A stretch of DNA of 50,131 nucleotides from Nemertoderma westbladi (lineage: Eukaryota; Xenacoelomorpha; Nemertodermatida; Nemertodermatidae): contig JAUCBJ010005000.1 in NCBI GenBank assembly GCA_032718475.1, positions 1-50,131 on the forward strand, given 5' to 3'. Made by a program: the position numbers and the translations under genes. Below the pieces are notes generated by a model. That model saw only the letters and a list, made by a program, of their open reading frames with translations, did no database searches and was not told the origin of the DNA. Positions 33,300 through 43,999 of the stretch are shown here, piece by piece. Within the stretch, counting starts at the first letter, position 1. Each line of letters starts with the position of its first letter.

Positions 33300-34500
33300 A
33301 ATGCATTAATTTAAACATAATCGCAAAAACAATGACAAAAACATACAAAAATATTGGCTAGAGTTCCGTATAGCACTACATTTTTAAAACATATATCATT
33401 GTTACTATTGCAACCTTTTAAGAATTCTAGAACAATAGAGAATAATTATATACTATTCTAGAAAATAAATAAAATAAAAAATATAATGATAGACAACATG
33501 TAGCTAGTTTTTTTTTTAATTTAAAATAGCTCGTAAATGAAAAGAAAATTATTTTTGAATAAATTTATGAATACATTTAAATTAATATTGATTATAGAGT
33601 TTTTGTTTACCGATGTCACCAGGGCCCCGAGAGGAGGGGGGTGTGGAGCAAAATCCCCGGGCCCGGGCGGTGCGGTGCCCAGGGGGGGCCGGAGCGGGCC
33701 CCAAGGAAATTTTATAAATGTAGACTAGGTAAACCATCACATTGTTATTTGGAGCCCTTCCTGGTGATCAAAATGATACAAGTTCGCAAATATTCATTCC
33801 AGAACATGAAAATAATTTAACAAGAATTGGTGAAGCAATTCATTGTGAAGGTGAGTTGATTCTATCTATTGGTTGTCTGGTTTGTTAGTGAATGATCTCA
33901 AACCAATAAACGATATAATTAGTAGCGTAATAGCCGTGGATGTAACACTGGCAAAAGGAGTATGTGGTAGAGTGGTGTGATTAATAAAAGCTGTGAAGTG
34001 AGGTATGAATACAGAGTGGGACCAAACTAGATAGTGCGTATCGATAAATCAAACAATGGTGCAATGAAAGTACAGTAGGAATTGCAATACAGTAAGGACA
34101 ATGTATCCGATTATTTGTAACAATGAAAGGGGACTATTAACCAACAAGTACTCACGGCTGAGAGGTGACTAACATTTTGGGCGTACAAGAGGTGAAGGTG
34201 TTAATAGCAAGATTTACGTAATTCGCACCATAAGTGCATTAACTCCTATTGGTGAGAGATAATAGTTATTGTTCCAGTAGCTGCCAATATATTACAAACT
34301 GAACCTTCTTATTTTATGACACTGATTCCGGGGTCTGCTACATATCCTTGACCAGCCACGGGTTGTCCGACAGCAGGTTCCCTGAATGAAACCGGAAGTC
34401 TAGTGGGAAGGGAGGTATGCATTCTACTGGGAAATCACCTGAGAATCGGATGAGGGTCTTTCGAACTTCTCACACACATGACGAAAGATATCACTTTAGT
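33300..34500. other. AT-rich intergenic DNA with one GC-rich patch
   Basis: No convincing gene is seen. The region contains the GC-rich insert-like patch at 33,620-33,705. Short frames elsewhere lack domains. Confidence 0.55.
33620..33705. mobile_element. GC-rich patch resembling the end of a DNA transposon (tentative)
   Basis: An island that is mostly G and C (CAGGGCCCCGAGAGG, then CCCCGGGCCCGGGCGG) sits abruptly within AT-rich DNA. It begins with CAGGG, the usual start of hAT-type terminal repeats. I did not find a matching partner end or target-site duplication in the window. The transposon reading is only a suggestion; a local GC-rich simple region is the alternative. Confidence 0.25.
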
Positions 34501-35590
34501 GACCTTTACTGGAGGAGTTCTCTTACAGTGACATTTACTGTTGATGGTCGACTACGATCAAAGTGAAGGCATTGTTGATGATCTCTTAGACTTCGACAAC
34601 GATATGACACTCTCAATAATGGCAGATACTGGGGAGGCACCCAGTGAGAACCAAAGACGGTGTTTAACGAACCTGAAGAAATACGGTACAACACTGAATG
34701 GAAGTGGACGATCGCAACAAATCAAATCTATGACGAGTTGCAGTACGGCATCACACGAACTATAAACGTTACCAGGACGAGTGTAGGGAGTACGAACTTT
34801 AAAACACAAACTTCATCGAACATGACCGACACAGACAACCCAACAGAGACAATCGTTTCGTGCGAGGGTTGATTTGGGGTAAGAAGACAGATACCCAGAA
34901 CTCCACTCGATGGAAATATAATAGCCGGCACGGTCGGTGGAATAGAAGAAACGAGGACTTGATCAAATGATGGGAGACACCAGCGATACCTCACGGGATC
35001 AATGGCGAGGCAGACAATGCGGTGTTCGAGCAAGAACAAACAGATGGGTGTCTGAGGACCAGTTGCGCGACCATAGCCTGTGGGGGGGGGGGAAGGCGAA
35101 CTCTGTTGCCAGGCACCAGCAGGAGGTCACTAACGGTGGGCGATGGGGGGAGTGGGGTTGAAACCCGACCTCCACTTCCCAGAGACTCCAACTCCACCAG
35201 TGGAGCGAGTCTACCTCCTACACTCAGAGAAAGACTACTGTCGACTACGACAACACGATTCTTAACCACACCAAAAGGAGGACGAGGACGAGATCTTCAA
35301 GGATCTGATGGAAGACATCGACGAGATGTTTGGTAACTCAGGAACAATGGAACCAGGAGAGCTAAGTAAATATTAAATTACTCAAATTACTATCGAACCA
35401 GGTAAAATCTCAACCATGAGAAAGTATATTTTGTGTGAAATAAAGGAGGGTGAACTAAAATTTATGGTAGGGGTCTATTGATACACAATGCTACAGAGGA
35501 GGACTCCGGGGGATTAAATCCCGAGGATTCAATCAGTAATGTTGATGAGAGAGAGAGTGGTGTGTCTTTGAGTCAGTAACATCCTTGGTT
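34501..35590. other. Decayed sequence upstream of the gag fragment, possibly part of the same element
   Basis: Overlapping short frames on both strands are broken by stops. On the + strand a highly acidic frame just before 35,380 (beginning KEDEDEIFKDLMEDIDEMF, ending in TAA) could be gag leader. A G tract (11 G) lies at 35,082-35,092. I cannot identify an LTR or primer-binding site here. The proximity to the BEL/Pao-like gag at 35,600 is the only reason to link them. Confidence 0.35.
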
Positions 35591-35599
35591 ATAAGCCGC

Positions 35600-36407
35600 A
35601 AAAATAAACCCATAGAGGAACACGAAAAAGAGATGCAAGTAAAAATAATGAAAGATCAGATAGAACTAGAGAGACAAGAGTGTGAGAGATAAATGAGGTT
35701 AAAGCGTAAGCGAGAGGAGTTAGCTGCGAAAAAGGTGGAGAGAGAAAGCTCAAAAGGATTAGAGAGGGTAATAGTTCCATAGATCAAGACCTACAAAGGA
35801 ATAAAGGTGAGTTATTAGAGATAATTACCTAACAGGTGGAGACATGTTAACTGGACAAATGATCAATAATGGTAAGGCAACGAATATTAATGACCACATT
35901 ATATTATACCAAAATAATTATTTTAAAGAACCTAATAATAATATAAACTGTAATGGTGAAACAATATGTCGGACTGACAAATGGGTTAACTCAAGCCTGG
36001 AAGGCATTATTGGAACGAAGATTCGGGAACCCAGGGAAAATCCTACAGGCGACAGTTAATAAATTAGTAGTAAATGGAAAGTTAGTAACAATCCCTGAAC
36101 TTCGGACATTTACCGAAAGAGTGAACAAATCAATAATACTGTAGCACTGGAGGAATTAGGAATGCTGCACTAACTAAACACCACTCATAACATCAGGGCT
36201 TTAGTGGACTTATTACCATAATACATCAGCAACTCATGGCCGAAGGAAGCAGATAACATCAGATCGAAGAGAGCTAGAGAACCACAATTAAAGGAGTTAG
36301 GAGATTTCTTAGCTGACCAGATTGAGATAATAGAAGACCCAGTATATGGAGAAGAATTATTACTGAGTACAGTATTATATGCCCAAGGAGGCAAAGAAGA
36401 AGGATAA
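35600..36407 (+). pseudogene. Decayed BEL/Pao-like retrotransposon gag fragment
   Basis: A lysine/glutamate-rich coiled-coil segment (35,600-35,780; for example MKDQIELERQECER, then a stop, then KRKREELAAKKVERESSK) is followed by a gag-type domain from about 35,953. The pattern of that domain matches the DUF1759 family of BEL/Pao and related retroelements: a WKALLERRFGNPGKILQA start, then IPELRTFTERVNKS. It continues after a frame change with VALEELGML and LNTTHNIRALVDLLP, and then LKELGDFLADQIEIIEDP. Coiled coil before DUF1759 is the usual order in such gag proteins, where the domain helps assemble the particle. At least four in-frame stops and one frameshift (near 36,140) make it nonfunctional. 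No protease or RT in the same orientation follows. Instead the pol fragment of a different element abuts it in the opposite orientation at about 36,549. Confidence 0.65.
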
Positions 36408-36548
36408 ACAAGAAGATAGGGAATCGGCAATACATGTAGTTAGTAGTACAAGTGAGATGCGACCAGAAATAGTAAGAAACATCGCAAATACATTCAGAAT
36501 TCCCAGCGAGGAGGACAGGACCGAGTTCCTGGGCGAGGTGGCGATTCG

Positions 36549-38712
36549 TTAGTCAGGGAAACGGGCTGGCCGGCGGACATGACGGCCTGAGCGTGTTACA
36601 GTTGCTGGAAGTGGCGAACCAGGAGGCTGTTGAGGTTTTGGAATGGGCTGGGGCGGAGGCTGCATTGGCAGGAAAGTGGCTTTCAGCCGGTCCACAGAGA
36701 CAGTATATTCTTTTTTTGGTTGTCACCAGCTTGGAGGACGCGGAAGGGACCGTCATAAGGTCGCTGTAAGGGTGCGCGGTGAGCATCGTGTGTGGCCTTG
36801 TCGAGGGCTGGAGGCATGTGGACTGGGGGGTGGTGGGTCAGCGTGGAATACGACAGGAGATGGCTGTATGGCACGCATGTCAGCCTGCAGCTGGCGGAGG
36901 AAAGCGTCAGACGGGGCTGTGGCACGCGAGGTATCTGACACAAACTCACCTGGCACACGCAGGGCTGTGCCATAGACAAGCTCAGCTGCTGATGCATTAG
37001 TGCCCTCGTGCCAGGCAGTACGAATGCCGAGTAGGACAAAGGGTAGTTCATCCATCTAATTGTGTCCAGTTAGGCGTGCCTTCAGTGCTGCTTTCAGTTG
37101 TCGGTGCAGCCGCTCCACCATACCATTGGCTGCAGGGTGGTAGGCAGTTGTGTTGCTGGTTTAGATACCGAGTGTTGCTCTGAGTTCGGACCAGAGGCAG
37201 CTTGTAAATTGAGGGCCACGGTCTGATGTGATGTCGTTTGGAATACCAAAGCTGGATATCCAGCCGCGGATGAGGGAGCGAACACATGTCACAGTCTTGC
37301 TATTGGTGATTGGTATGGCCTCAGGTCAGCGTGTGAAGCGGTCTATTATTGTTAAGAGGTAGACATTGCCCTCAGACTCTGGACGAGGTCGACGTGCAAA
37401 CTGCTGAAACGTCGCTCTGGAGGCAGGCATTGATTCACGGGTGCATGCACATGTTGGGTGACCTTTGATGCCTGGCACGGGTGGCACTCACAGTACCAGC
37501 AGCGCACATCATGCTTGAGTCCATGCCAAACGAAACGGGCAGATATGGCGCACTGTGTGGGTCGAGGCCCCGGGTGGGAGAGACCATGAATTGCGCCAAA
37601 TATACGATGGGTCCATGTTGCTGGGACAATAGGGCGTGGTTTGCCGGTGGAGGTATCGCATAGGATGGAGACATTGTTTGTCAGTTGGACATAGACAAGT
37701 TTCATGCCAGTAATGGCTGTGCAGTAGGCATTGATCTCTTTGCACTCTTGGTCAGCAGCTAACTTGGTGTAGTCAATAGTTGGGATGGCAATGGCAGCAG
37801 AGGCACATACTGCTCGGGAGAGTGTGTCTGCAACGATGTTTCCTTTACCGCTGATGTGCCATACATCTGTTGTGTATTCAGCAATAAGTGAGAGATGACA
37901 AGTCTGGCGTGGTGAGCTGTTGGACTCACTGGAGAAGGCAAAAACGAGACCTTTATGGTCGGTATAAACCGTCAGTGGCTTGCCTTCTACATAGTGGCGG
38001 AAATGGTGGATGGCCTCATAGATAGCAAGCACTTCCCGGTCAAAAGTGCTATAGTTTTTTCTGCGGCTGAAAGCTTTCGCGAAAAAAACTTATTGGCTTC
38101 CAGGTGCCCTCCTGAAGTTGGGCAAGCTCCGCACCGCACCACTGTTAGAGGCATCAACAGTGACTGATGTGGGTATGGATGGGTCAGGCTGGTGGAGCAG
38201 TGTGGCTTCTGCTAGGGCAGACTTGGCTGCCACAAAAGCCTCATTGCAGGCGTAGGTCCAGGTGATGGACTGTCCCTTTCCAGCAGTGGCCTCGTGGAGT
38301 GGGTTCAGCTTGGAAGCGAGGCGTGGCATGAACCGACGGTAGAAATTGATCATACCGAGGAAACGCTGGAGCTCAAGCTTTGAGGTGGGGATGGGGACAT
38401 TGATGATGGCATTGATACGTGATGGGAGTGGAGAGATTCCAGTGGTAGAGACGAGGTGGCCGAGTTATTGCAGCTCCGACTCCCCGAAGAGGCTATTGTG
38501 GTGGTTCACAACGAGGCCGTTTGCAGCAAGCAGATGGAATACCTGGCGCAGGTGCTCAGCATGCTCCTCGGCTGTGCTGCTCGAGACGAGGATGTCGTCT
38601 TAAGTGGACGAAAACGTAATCAATGCCTTGCAATATGCCATCCATCCGCCATTGGAACGCTTGTGCTGCATTCTTTAGGCCAAAGGGCATGCGTAAGAAC
38701 TCATAGAATGGA
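36549..38712 (-). pseudogene. Decayed Ty3/gypsy-type pol fragment (RT, RNase H, integrase)
   Basis: Reading leftward, the order is that of Ty3/gypsy pol. The RT palm part carries EFLRMPFGLKNAAQAF (38,680-38,640) and runs up to the catalytic loop. The RT thumb and connection follow (FLG-type MINFYRRFMPRLASKLNPL near 38,350). RNase H shows TDHKGLVFAF near 37,960 and IVADTLSR near 37,820. The integrase zinc finger (IHGLSHPG, then a CHPC cluster) and integrase core (VDLV, SDRGPQF, MVERLH, that is D, D and E) come next. The C-terminal part has LLGIRTAW and ELVYGTALRVPGEF, and the basic tail ends in a stop at 36,549. Frames change at least four times, including one extra base immediately before the RT DD codons (near 38,600) and a slip at an A run near 36,715. 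Several in-frame stops occur in integrase. The N-terminal RT, protease and gag are missing, replaced by tandem repeats at 38,705. No LTR was identified. It is a dead copy. Confidence 0.9.
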
Positions 38713-39115
38713 AAACCCTCATGGCGAATGTTTTTATTACATAGTATGCTTGACAGACCGACAACCAAACAGACATACATACAGATACAGACAGCCTAAA
38801 GTTGGTCAGTCGTAAAAAATTACATCAGAAATAAATTCAGCGACCTGGAAAACCCCCATGGCGAAGGTTTTTTTTTACATAATATGCTTCCTTTTTTTGA
38901 CAGACAGACTGACAGACAAACACACATAAATATCAACACAAACATCCTAGAGTTTGTCAGTCGTAAAAACTGACATCAGAAATAAAATTAGTGACCATGG
39001 AAAACACCCATGGCGAATGTTTTTATTACATAATATGCTTCCATATTTTTTGACAGACAGACTGACAGACAAACAGACATACATACAGACACAAGACATC
39101 CTAGAGTTGGTAATT
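38705..39115. repeat. Three tandem copies of a 137-152 bp repeat, interrupting the gypsy RT
   Basis: Units beginning GGAAAACCCTCATGGCGAATG or close variants start at 38,710, 38,847 and 38,999. Each contains a CATGGCGAA word, a T run, ACATARTATGCTT, a TGACAGACAGACTGACAGAC tract, ACATACATACAGA-type simple sequence, CCTAGAGTT and TCAGTCGTAAAAA, and ends near TCAGAAATAAA. Divergence between units is moderate. The array lies exactly where the gypsy RT domain stops, so it is either an insertion into it or the other side of a deletion breakpoint. Confidence 0.85.
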
Positions 39116-39119
39116 TTAT

Positions 39120-39420
39120 AACTGTCAGCACTTTTCGGCAACAATATTCGGTGCCAAAAAGAGTAATTTCTCAAATCTGGGTAAACATGAAACATGTTCC
39201 ATTCGAATCAGCGTCCCAAAAACCCCAATCTACATAAAAATTTTGACGATCTAGTGCTTTTGAAAAATTAAAATTAATGGCTACCAGCACATTTCGTGCA
39301 CCATATTGGGTGCCAAAAAGTTCAATTTCCCACATCTCTGGGTAACCCTAAAACGTGTTACATTGTAATCAGCACCTCAAAAAACCCCATATTATGGCAT
39401 TGAATAGTGATTGAATATCG
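39120..39420. repeat. Two diverged tandem copies of an approximately 160-bp repeat
   Basis: The word CAGCAC starts comparable blocks at 39,126 and 39,285. Both then carry a GGTGCCAAAAAG word, TTTC with CAATCT or ACATCTC variants, GGGTAA, AAACRTGTT, ATTCGAATCAGC or TTGTAATCAGC, and AAAAACCCC. The spacing is about 159 bp. The family is unknown, and it is distinct from the adjoining 150-bp repeat. Confidence 0.65.
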
Positions 39421-39629
39421 TATCTGCAAAATATGTCGATTTTTTTGTTTGACACCATGAAACTAATATTCCACAGAAAACGCACCTGTTTATTTCAAAT
39501 TTTAGTCACTTTTAAACAATCGAAATACGAAATACCTTTCAAAAATATATCATCTGAAAGTGCGAAAAATTATCTATCAAATAGGGCAATAAAAAACTCA
39601 ATTTCGATTTTTTGACGAATAACGCTTTT

Positions 39630-40073
39630 CTATATACACTGCCACTTATATTGTCTTATAATAGAACTCACAGGATCAGATCTCTGTGTTGGTTGGTTTG
39701 TTAGAAATCTTTCACCACAAGCATTAGGTATTATTTGATTGTGAATCGAACTAGGCACATCACTCCAAGTAGCACTCTCACTAACATTTGTTCTCTGTTG
39801 ATGTTGAGATGGAAGAAAATTACCCTCTGTACCACTCTGGTGATATATCATTGAACGACCCACACTAGCTCTATGTTCATGTTGACTTGAAGGCAGATTC
39901 GCATGATCATTCGATGTACCTTGAATCAAACTACTTCTAGTATGGGGAGTAACTTGACCTGCAGTCCCTGTGGTGGATTCATCTAATGGTAAATCTATTA
40001 AATCATATGCATCAGTAAACCGGCTGTCGTGATCTCCCATATCTGATAGGTTCGCCCTCCAAAGGTTGTTGTA
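39630..40073 (-). CDS. Unidentified 148-codon open exon, low confidence
   Basis: The frame runs leftward from an acceptor-like TTTATCTTTAG at about 40,077 through 148 codons to a stop at 39,630. An in-frame TAG lies exactly in that acceptor and there is no starting ATG, so it would have to be spliced. The peptide is polar, rich in Ser, Thr, Gln, His and Asn, with short internal similarities (NLPSSQHEHRASVGRS and FLPSQHQQRTNVSES, about 28 residues apart) that hint at a degenerate protein repeat. No domain is recognised. It may be a disordered terminal exon or a chance frame. Confidence 0.3.
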   Translation of the reverse strand, partial: YNNLWRANLSDMGDHDSRFTDAYDLIDLPLDESTTGTAGQVTPHTRSSLIQGTSNDHANLPSSQHEHRASVGRSMIYHQSGTEGNFLPSQHQQRTNVSESATWSDVPSSIHNQIIPNACGERFLTNQPTQRSDPVSSIIRQYKWQCI

Positions 40074-40079
40074 CACCTA

Positions 40080-40430
40080 AAGATAAATTATGTTCCATCA
40101 TATTGTTATTTATAGAAAGTTAAATTATGGTAGGCCTTCTTCGGGTGTTTTTTGTTCAACTAGAGAAAAATTATGTTCCATCATATATTGATATTCACTC
40201 ACACTCCCGTTAATAAAAAAAATAATTAACTGTTCAAATTGTAGATGTTTACTCTTCAGTTTCTATATTATATAACTGTAACCCATGACTTATATTATAT
40301 CTTGCTTCGATTGCTTGCAGCTATTTAATTTTAACAATTTGATTATTGTAGCTGTACTATTACGATCGGCATGCTGCATTGCAGCTGCATTATTATATAT
40401 CACATAGATATTAGAATGCTGTGCCGGCTT
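40080..40430. other. Spacer between the open exon and the LINE, no gene seen
   Basis: The spacer is AT-rich. The phrase AAATTATGTTCCATCATAT occurs twice (about 40,085 and 40,168), a short local duplication. Nothing else is recognisable. Confidence 0.55.
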
Positions 40431-40434
40431 GTTG

Positions 40435-43400
40435 ACAAAAGTGCGCCGCCAACTCACTATCACCCATGATATTTGCTAGATCATCTGGATCTTCAAGGCC
40501 AGTGTCCTTTAAGATGCGTCTCAAGAAAGTCATGAGGTGTCACCAATGCTTATTCACTCCATGAGGCCGCCAAAGCAAAAGATTATGCACTGGTTGGTCC
40601 TCACGGCGAAAGCAATGTCATGAAAAACCGAGGCGGCTTTGTTCTAGTGCCAAGCTTGGGGGAACCAATGAGACACCTCCAATGTTATATAGTGTCTGGT
40701 TGGTGATGAGTGCATTGTACTTGACACAGAGAACCCGGAGTAGCATTCTTGTGAATGTACCATCCAGAGATTTGGTGTCCCCAGCATGGATTCCCATAGA
40801 GGATTACTGGAACTACTGCTGCTCTAAGTAATCGGACCTCACGTTTCCGATGAATTCTATGTGACTTCCAAATTCTGGAAAGCCTTATTCAAAGGTACTC
40901 ACAAGTCGACCACATGCTCGAGCATACCATACTTTGAGCTTATACTCATCCGGTCAGAGACTTGCTGAGGACTTTCAAAGTTAACTGTCAAATTTTGGTC
41001 TTTTTGGAGTTAATAAAAAGACCAACACTAGAACCAGCCTGTTCCAATGAGCTGAGGAGCCGTTGGGCTCCCTGTCGTGATTCTGAGAGTACTCCTAAGT
41101 TATCAGCAAAGTCTAGAAGAGTTAGGTACTTGGCAGGATTTCCTCGGCTTCTGGAGCCAGTAGGTGGAGTTACCATCACCCCATCATCATTATGATGATC
41201 TAAGGACATGCGTAGAACATAGTGAACCACAATTATGAAAAAGAATGGCGCAAGTGTGTCTCCTTGGAGGACTCCCCATAATACTTTAAATGGTTCTGTG
41301 TCACCATCAACAGTAGATACAAATGTTGTCGAACCATCGTATACTGATCTGATTGCTGCAATAATTTCATCAGGAATCCCATATAATGAAAGTAGGCCTA
41401 TGCTGAACATACGTGAGTGAGAGACTGAATCAAAGCCCTTGAAGAAGTCAACAAAGATAACAGCCAGATGCCTGTCTTTCTTTTATGATTACTCTTCAAT
41501 TATCTAAGTGGCAAAATGGGCGAAATGGTCCCACGACCTTTACGGAACCCATTCTGATTTCCACAGAGCAGTCTATCAATGGGATCCCTGATGCGATTTA
41601 ATAGAATTCTATTGTATAGCTTTGCAGGAATCGAGATCAATGAGATTTCCCAAAAGAACCATAGAGTGTTAGGTTTCCCTTCTTGGGAACTGGCACCAAC
41701 TTATTTGTTTTCATTTCTTGTGGGACTCTTGTTGTTCTGTACATGTCTACTATGATGGGATAGATGAGCTTTAAACACTCAGGTATTTTAAAGACCTCAG
41801 GGGGACTTTTCAAAGTGGGCCTTCCAACAATTGAGGCGATCGGCTGGAGTTTCTGCCTTAACCGTGGTGGTTGGTTGGCTTTACCGCCCAGTAATCAAGT
41901 TGCCTGCTGTCATCAGCATCATTGATGGCCTCGACCTGTTGGTTTATTAGCTCCTGTAGATTAACAGAGTACTGCCTGTTCTGGGACCTAGATGCAGCCT
42001 TTTAACTGCATTATTGGCCGCTATAGCCTGTTTAATTCGGGGCTCTTTCTGCGCCTTATAGAGGTCATTTCGGCACTTTTGAATTTTTGTGATCAGTCCA
42101 GGGGGCCCTTTTCCTGGTTCGAGGGCATACAGGAACTGTTTCTGCAGCTACTCACTTAACTGCTTCTGTGAAGGCAGTATAGCCCTCGCAGTGATCTGCC
42201 GCCTCGGAGGCAAGAACCTCATACCTGTTGCTCAGATGTAGTGTAAAGCTGGATCTCACACTTGGCTGTTTCAACAGAGAGGACCAGTCATGCCGCGGCA
42301 AAGGCAGATCTCGTTGTTCTGCTAGCACGCAGACTAAGTCTTACCTTGGCCATAATAAGGCGATGAACAATGGCGAAGCGTCGAAGTGTAAATGCATTAC
42401 AGTCTGGTATAGAATATGGTCTATCTGGGACTTGTGACCACTGGGACCACTATGAGTCCATAGCTTTCCAGTTCGCTTCTTGAACTGTGTTTCAGCCGAA
42501 AACAATCCATTTCCAGAGATAAAATCCTGTAGATGGATGGAATTTCGGTTAACATTATCGCTATAGACCCAGGGAGATGTAGGTGATTGATGCAGACTTG
42601 CATTAATGTCTCCCAGGAATGTTAAGAATGCATGCTCATCCACTCCATCACTAGCTGCTTGTAGATTATGGTAGAAATTGTCCTCTTCCTCTATTGGGGT
42701 AATGCTAATTGGAGAGTAGTACACAATCAGAACCACCTTAGGATACTTCGTGGCCAGTCTTCCAGAACATGAGAAGTGGCAACGGATGATGCGGTTGGAG
42801 ATTTTGTCTATTTTGCCCAATGCTGCATGTGCAGTTAGATTCATCAATAGACCAATTCCACCATTGCCACTATCATCTGCTGATGCGAGGGCGAGTCGCC
42901 AACCGCCCCCATGTACTTAATTAGAACCTCATCAGTCTGCATTCGGTGCTCTTGAAGACCCACTGTGCTAAGAGAAAGCTTATCTGCCAAGGCTGTCAGT
43001 CAGCTCACCTTTTCGCATTGGGGACCCGAGTGTTAGGGTATTAACTGAGGATAGTCTAGTGACTTGCCTCAGATTCACCAATAGCTTGGTTGGTCGGGGT
43101 GGAACATAGGAGTAGCCTCCAACTCCAGAATCCCTCTCCCCCTCACAATCTGGCCTCCCTGGTGACCCAGGGTTTGGGCCAGAAAGGTCATCAAGAATGC
43201 GACTCACAGAAGCCGCTCTCTCTCTCTCCAGTAGGGGGTGAGACAGACAGCCAGTCAGGAGATAACTGACGCCTGTGAGGTGAGGCCAATTGTGTTCACC
43301 TCCGCATGGATTGGGGTTGGGGATGCTTTTTTGCCGAGTCAGCTCTTGGGGCAAATACCACACCCTGGTTTGCCATTCCACATGGTGGGTGTCGCAATGG

Positions 43401-43760
43401 AGTCAGATATGAGGCCCATCAGCCATACCTACTCTGATGCACATGACCCACCATTGGTTGTGTAGCTCATCTGCTGGGCCATGCCCTGTACCCCTGCTGC
43501 CAGGTGCAGATCGCAGTGAAGTGCACTCAGAGTGGACATGAGAACACTCTACTCCTGACCAGCCATTGGTAGATCACCATCTGCCTGGCCAGGCCATATA
43601 CCCTTGCAGCCAAGTATATGGGTCCTTAATCCAGGACCAAGGGCGTCCTTATCCCAGAATGAAAGGGGTCCTAGTTACAGGACCAGATTTGCACTAGTAA
43701 GAGGGTAGGTATATGCAGCCACAGGTGGCACCTCCTTTATGCTGCATGGAGGTGGCAAGT
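40435..43760 (-). pseudogene. Decayed non-LTR retrotransposon (LINE A): endonuclease, RT and C-terminal region
   Basis: Reading leftward, a GC-richer 5' segment (43,760-43,050) precedes an apurinic endonuclease-like domain starting near 43,045 (NTLTLGSPMRKGELTDSLG). It contains FLGDINA near 42,610 and SQIDHI near 42,425, the D and H motifs of the exonuclease-endonuclease-phosphatase family. RT follows with NQNGFRKGRGT near 41,545, FDSVSHSRMF near 41,420, GVLQGDTLAP near 41,265 and LLDFADNLGVLSE near 41,105. The usual YADD is changed to FADN here, losing the second catalytic Asp. A C-terminal part (VILYGN, then LLLWRPHGV and RRILKDTGLEDPDDLA) ends near 40,435. Frameshifts and stops occur throughout, so it is inactive. 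The domain order fits endonuclease-bearing LINEs. I do not assign a clade firmly. Confidence 0.88.
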
Positions 43761-43807
43761 TTTCTTGATCGATGACCTAGAATACCTGACCTAACTGCCG
43801 CTATGAC

Positions 43808-43950
43808 ACTCTGCCGCCTATTTAATTCTAAGTAATTCAGGAGCATGCTCATCAAGGCGGCAGAGTGCCGCCTTTAAACTTAACCCCTAGGGAGGCGAAG
43901 TGCCGCCATTACAAATATTATCCTGACCCCCAGGGCGGCAGGGTGCCGCC
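43808..43950. repeat. Cluster of GGCGGCA/TGCCGCC hairpins
   Basis: Four related GC-rich words occur in 143 bp of otherwise AT-rich DNA. AAGGCGGCA-GAG-TGCCGCCTT (43,854-43,874) is a perfect 9-bp hairpin. GGCGGCA-GGG-TGCCGCC (43,934-43,950) is a perfect 7-bp hairpin. A weaker copy lies at 43,891-43,907. ACTCTGCCGCCT at 43,808-43,819 is the exact complement of 43,855-43,866. They lie just past the 5' end of LINE A. A similar hairpin recurs at 46,240-46,258. Confidence 0.8.
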
Positions 43951-43999
43951 TTTATTTAAAACCTCTTATAATAGTCGAGTAGACGCTTGGTACATTTTA

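Noticed and set aside
33537-33728. 63-codon frame (+) with a Gly/Pro/Arg-rich end
   Set aside because: It is the translation of the GC-rich patch and has no conserved motif.
35141-35175. GGGTTGAAACCC as a tRNA B box
   Set aside because: There is no A box at the right distance and no cloverleaf potential.
36643-36975. 110-codon and similar + strand frames over the gypsy integrase
   Set aside because: They are antisense shadows of the pol pseudogene on the - strand.
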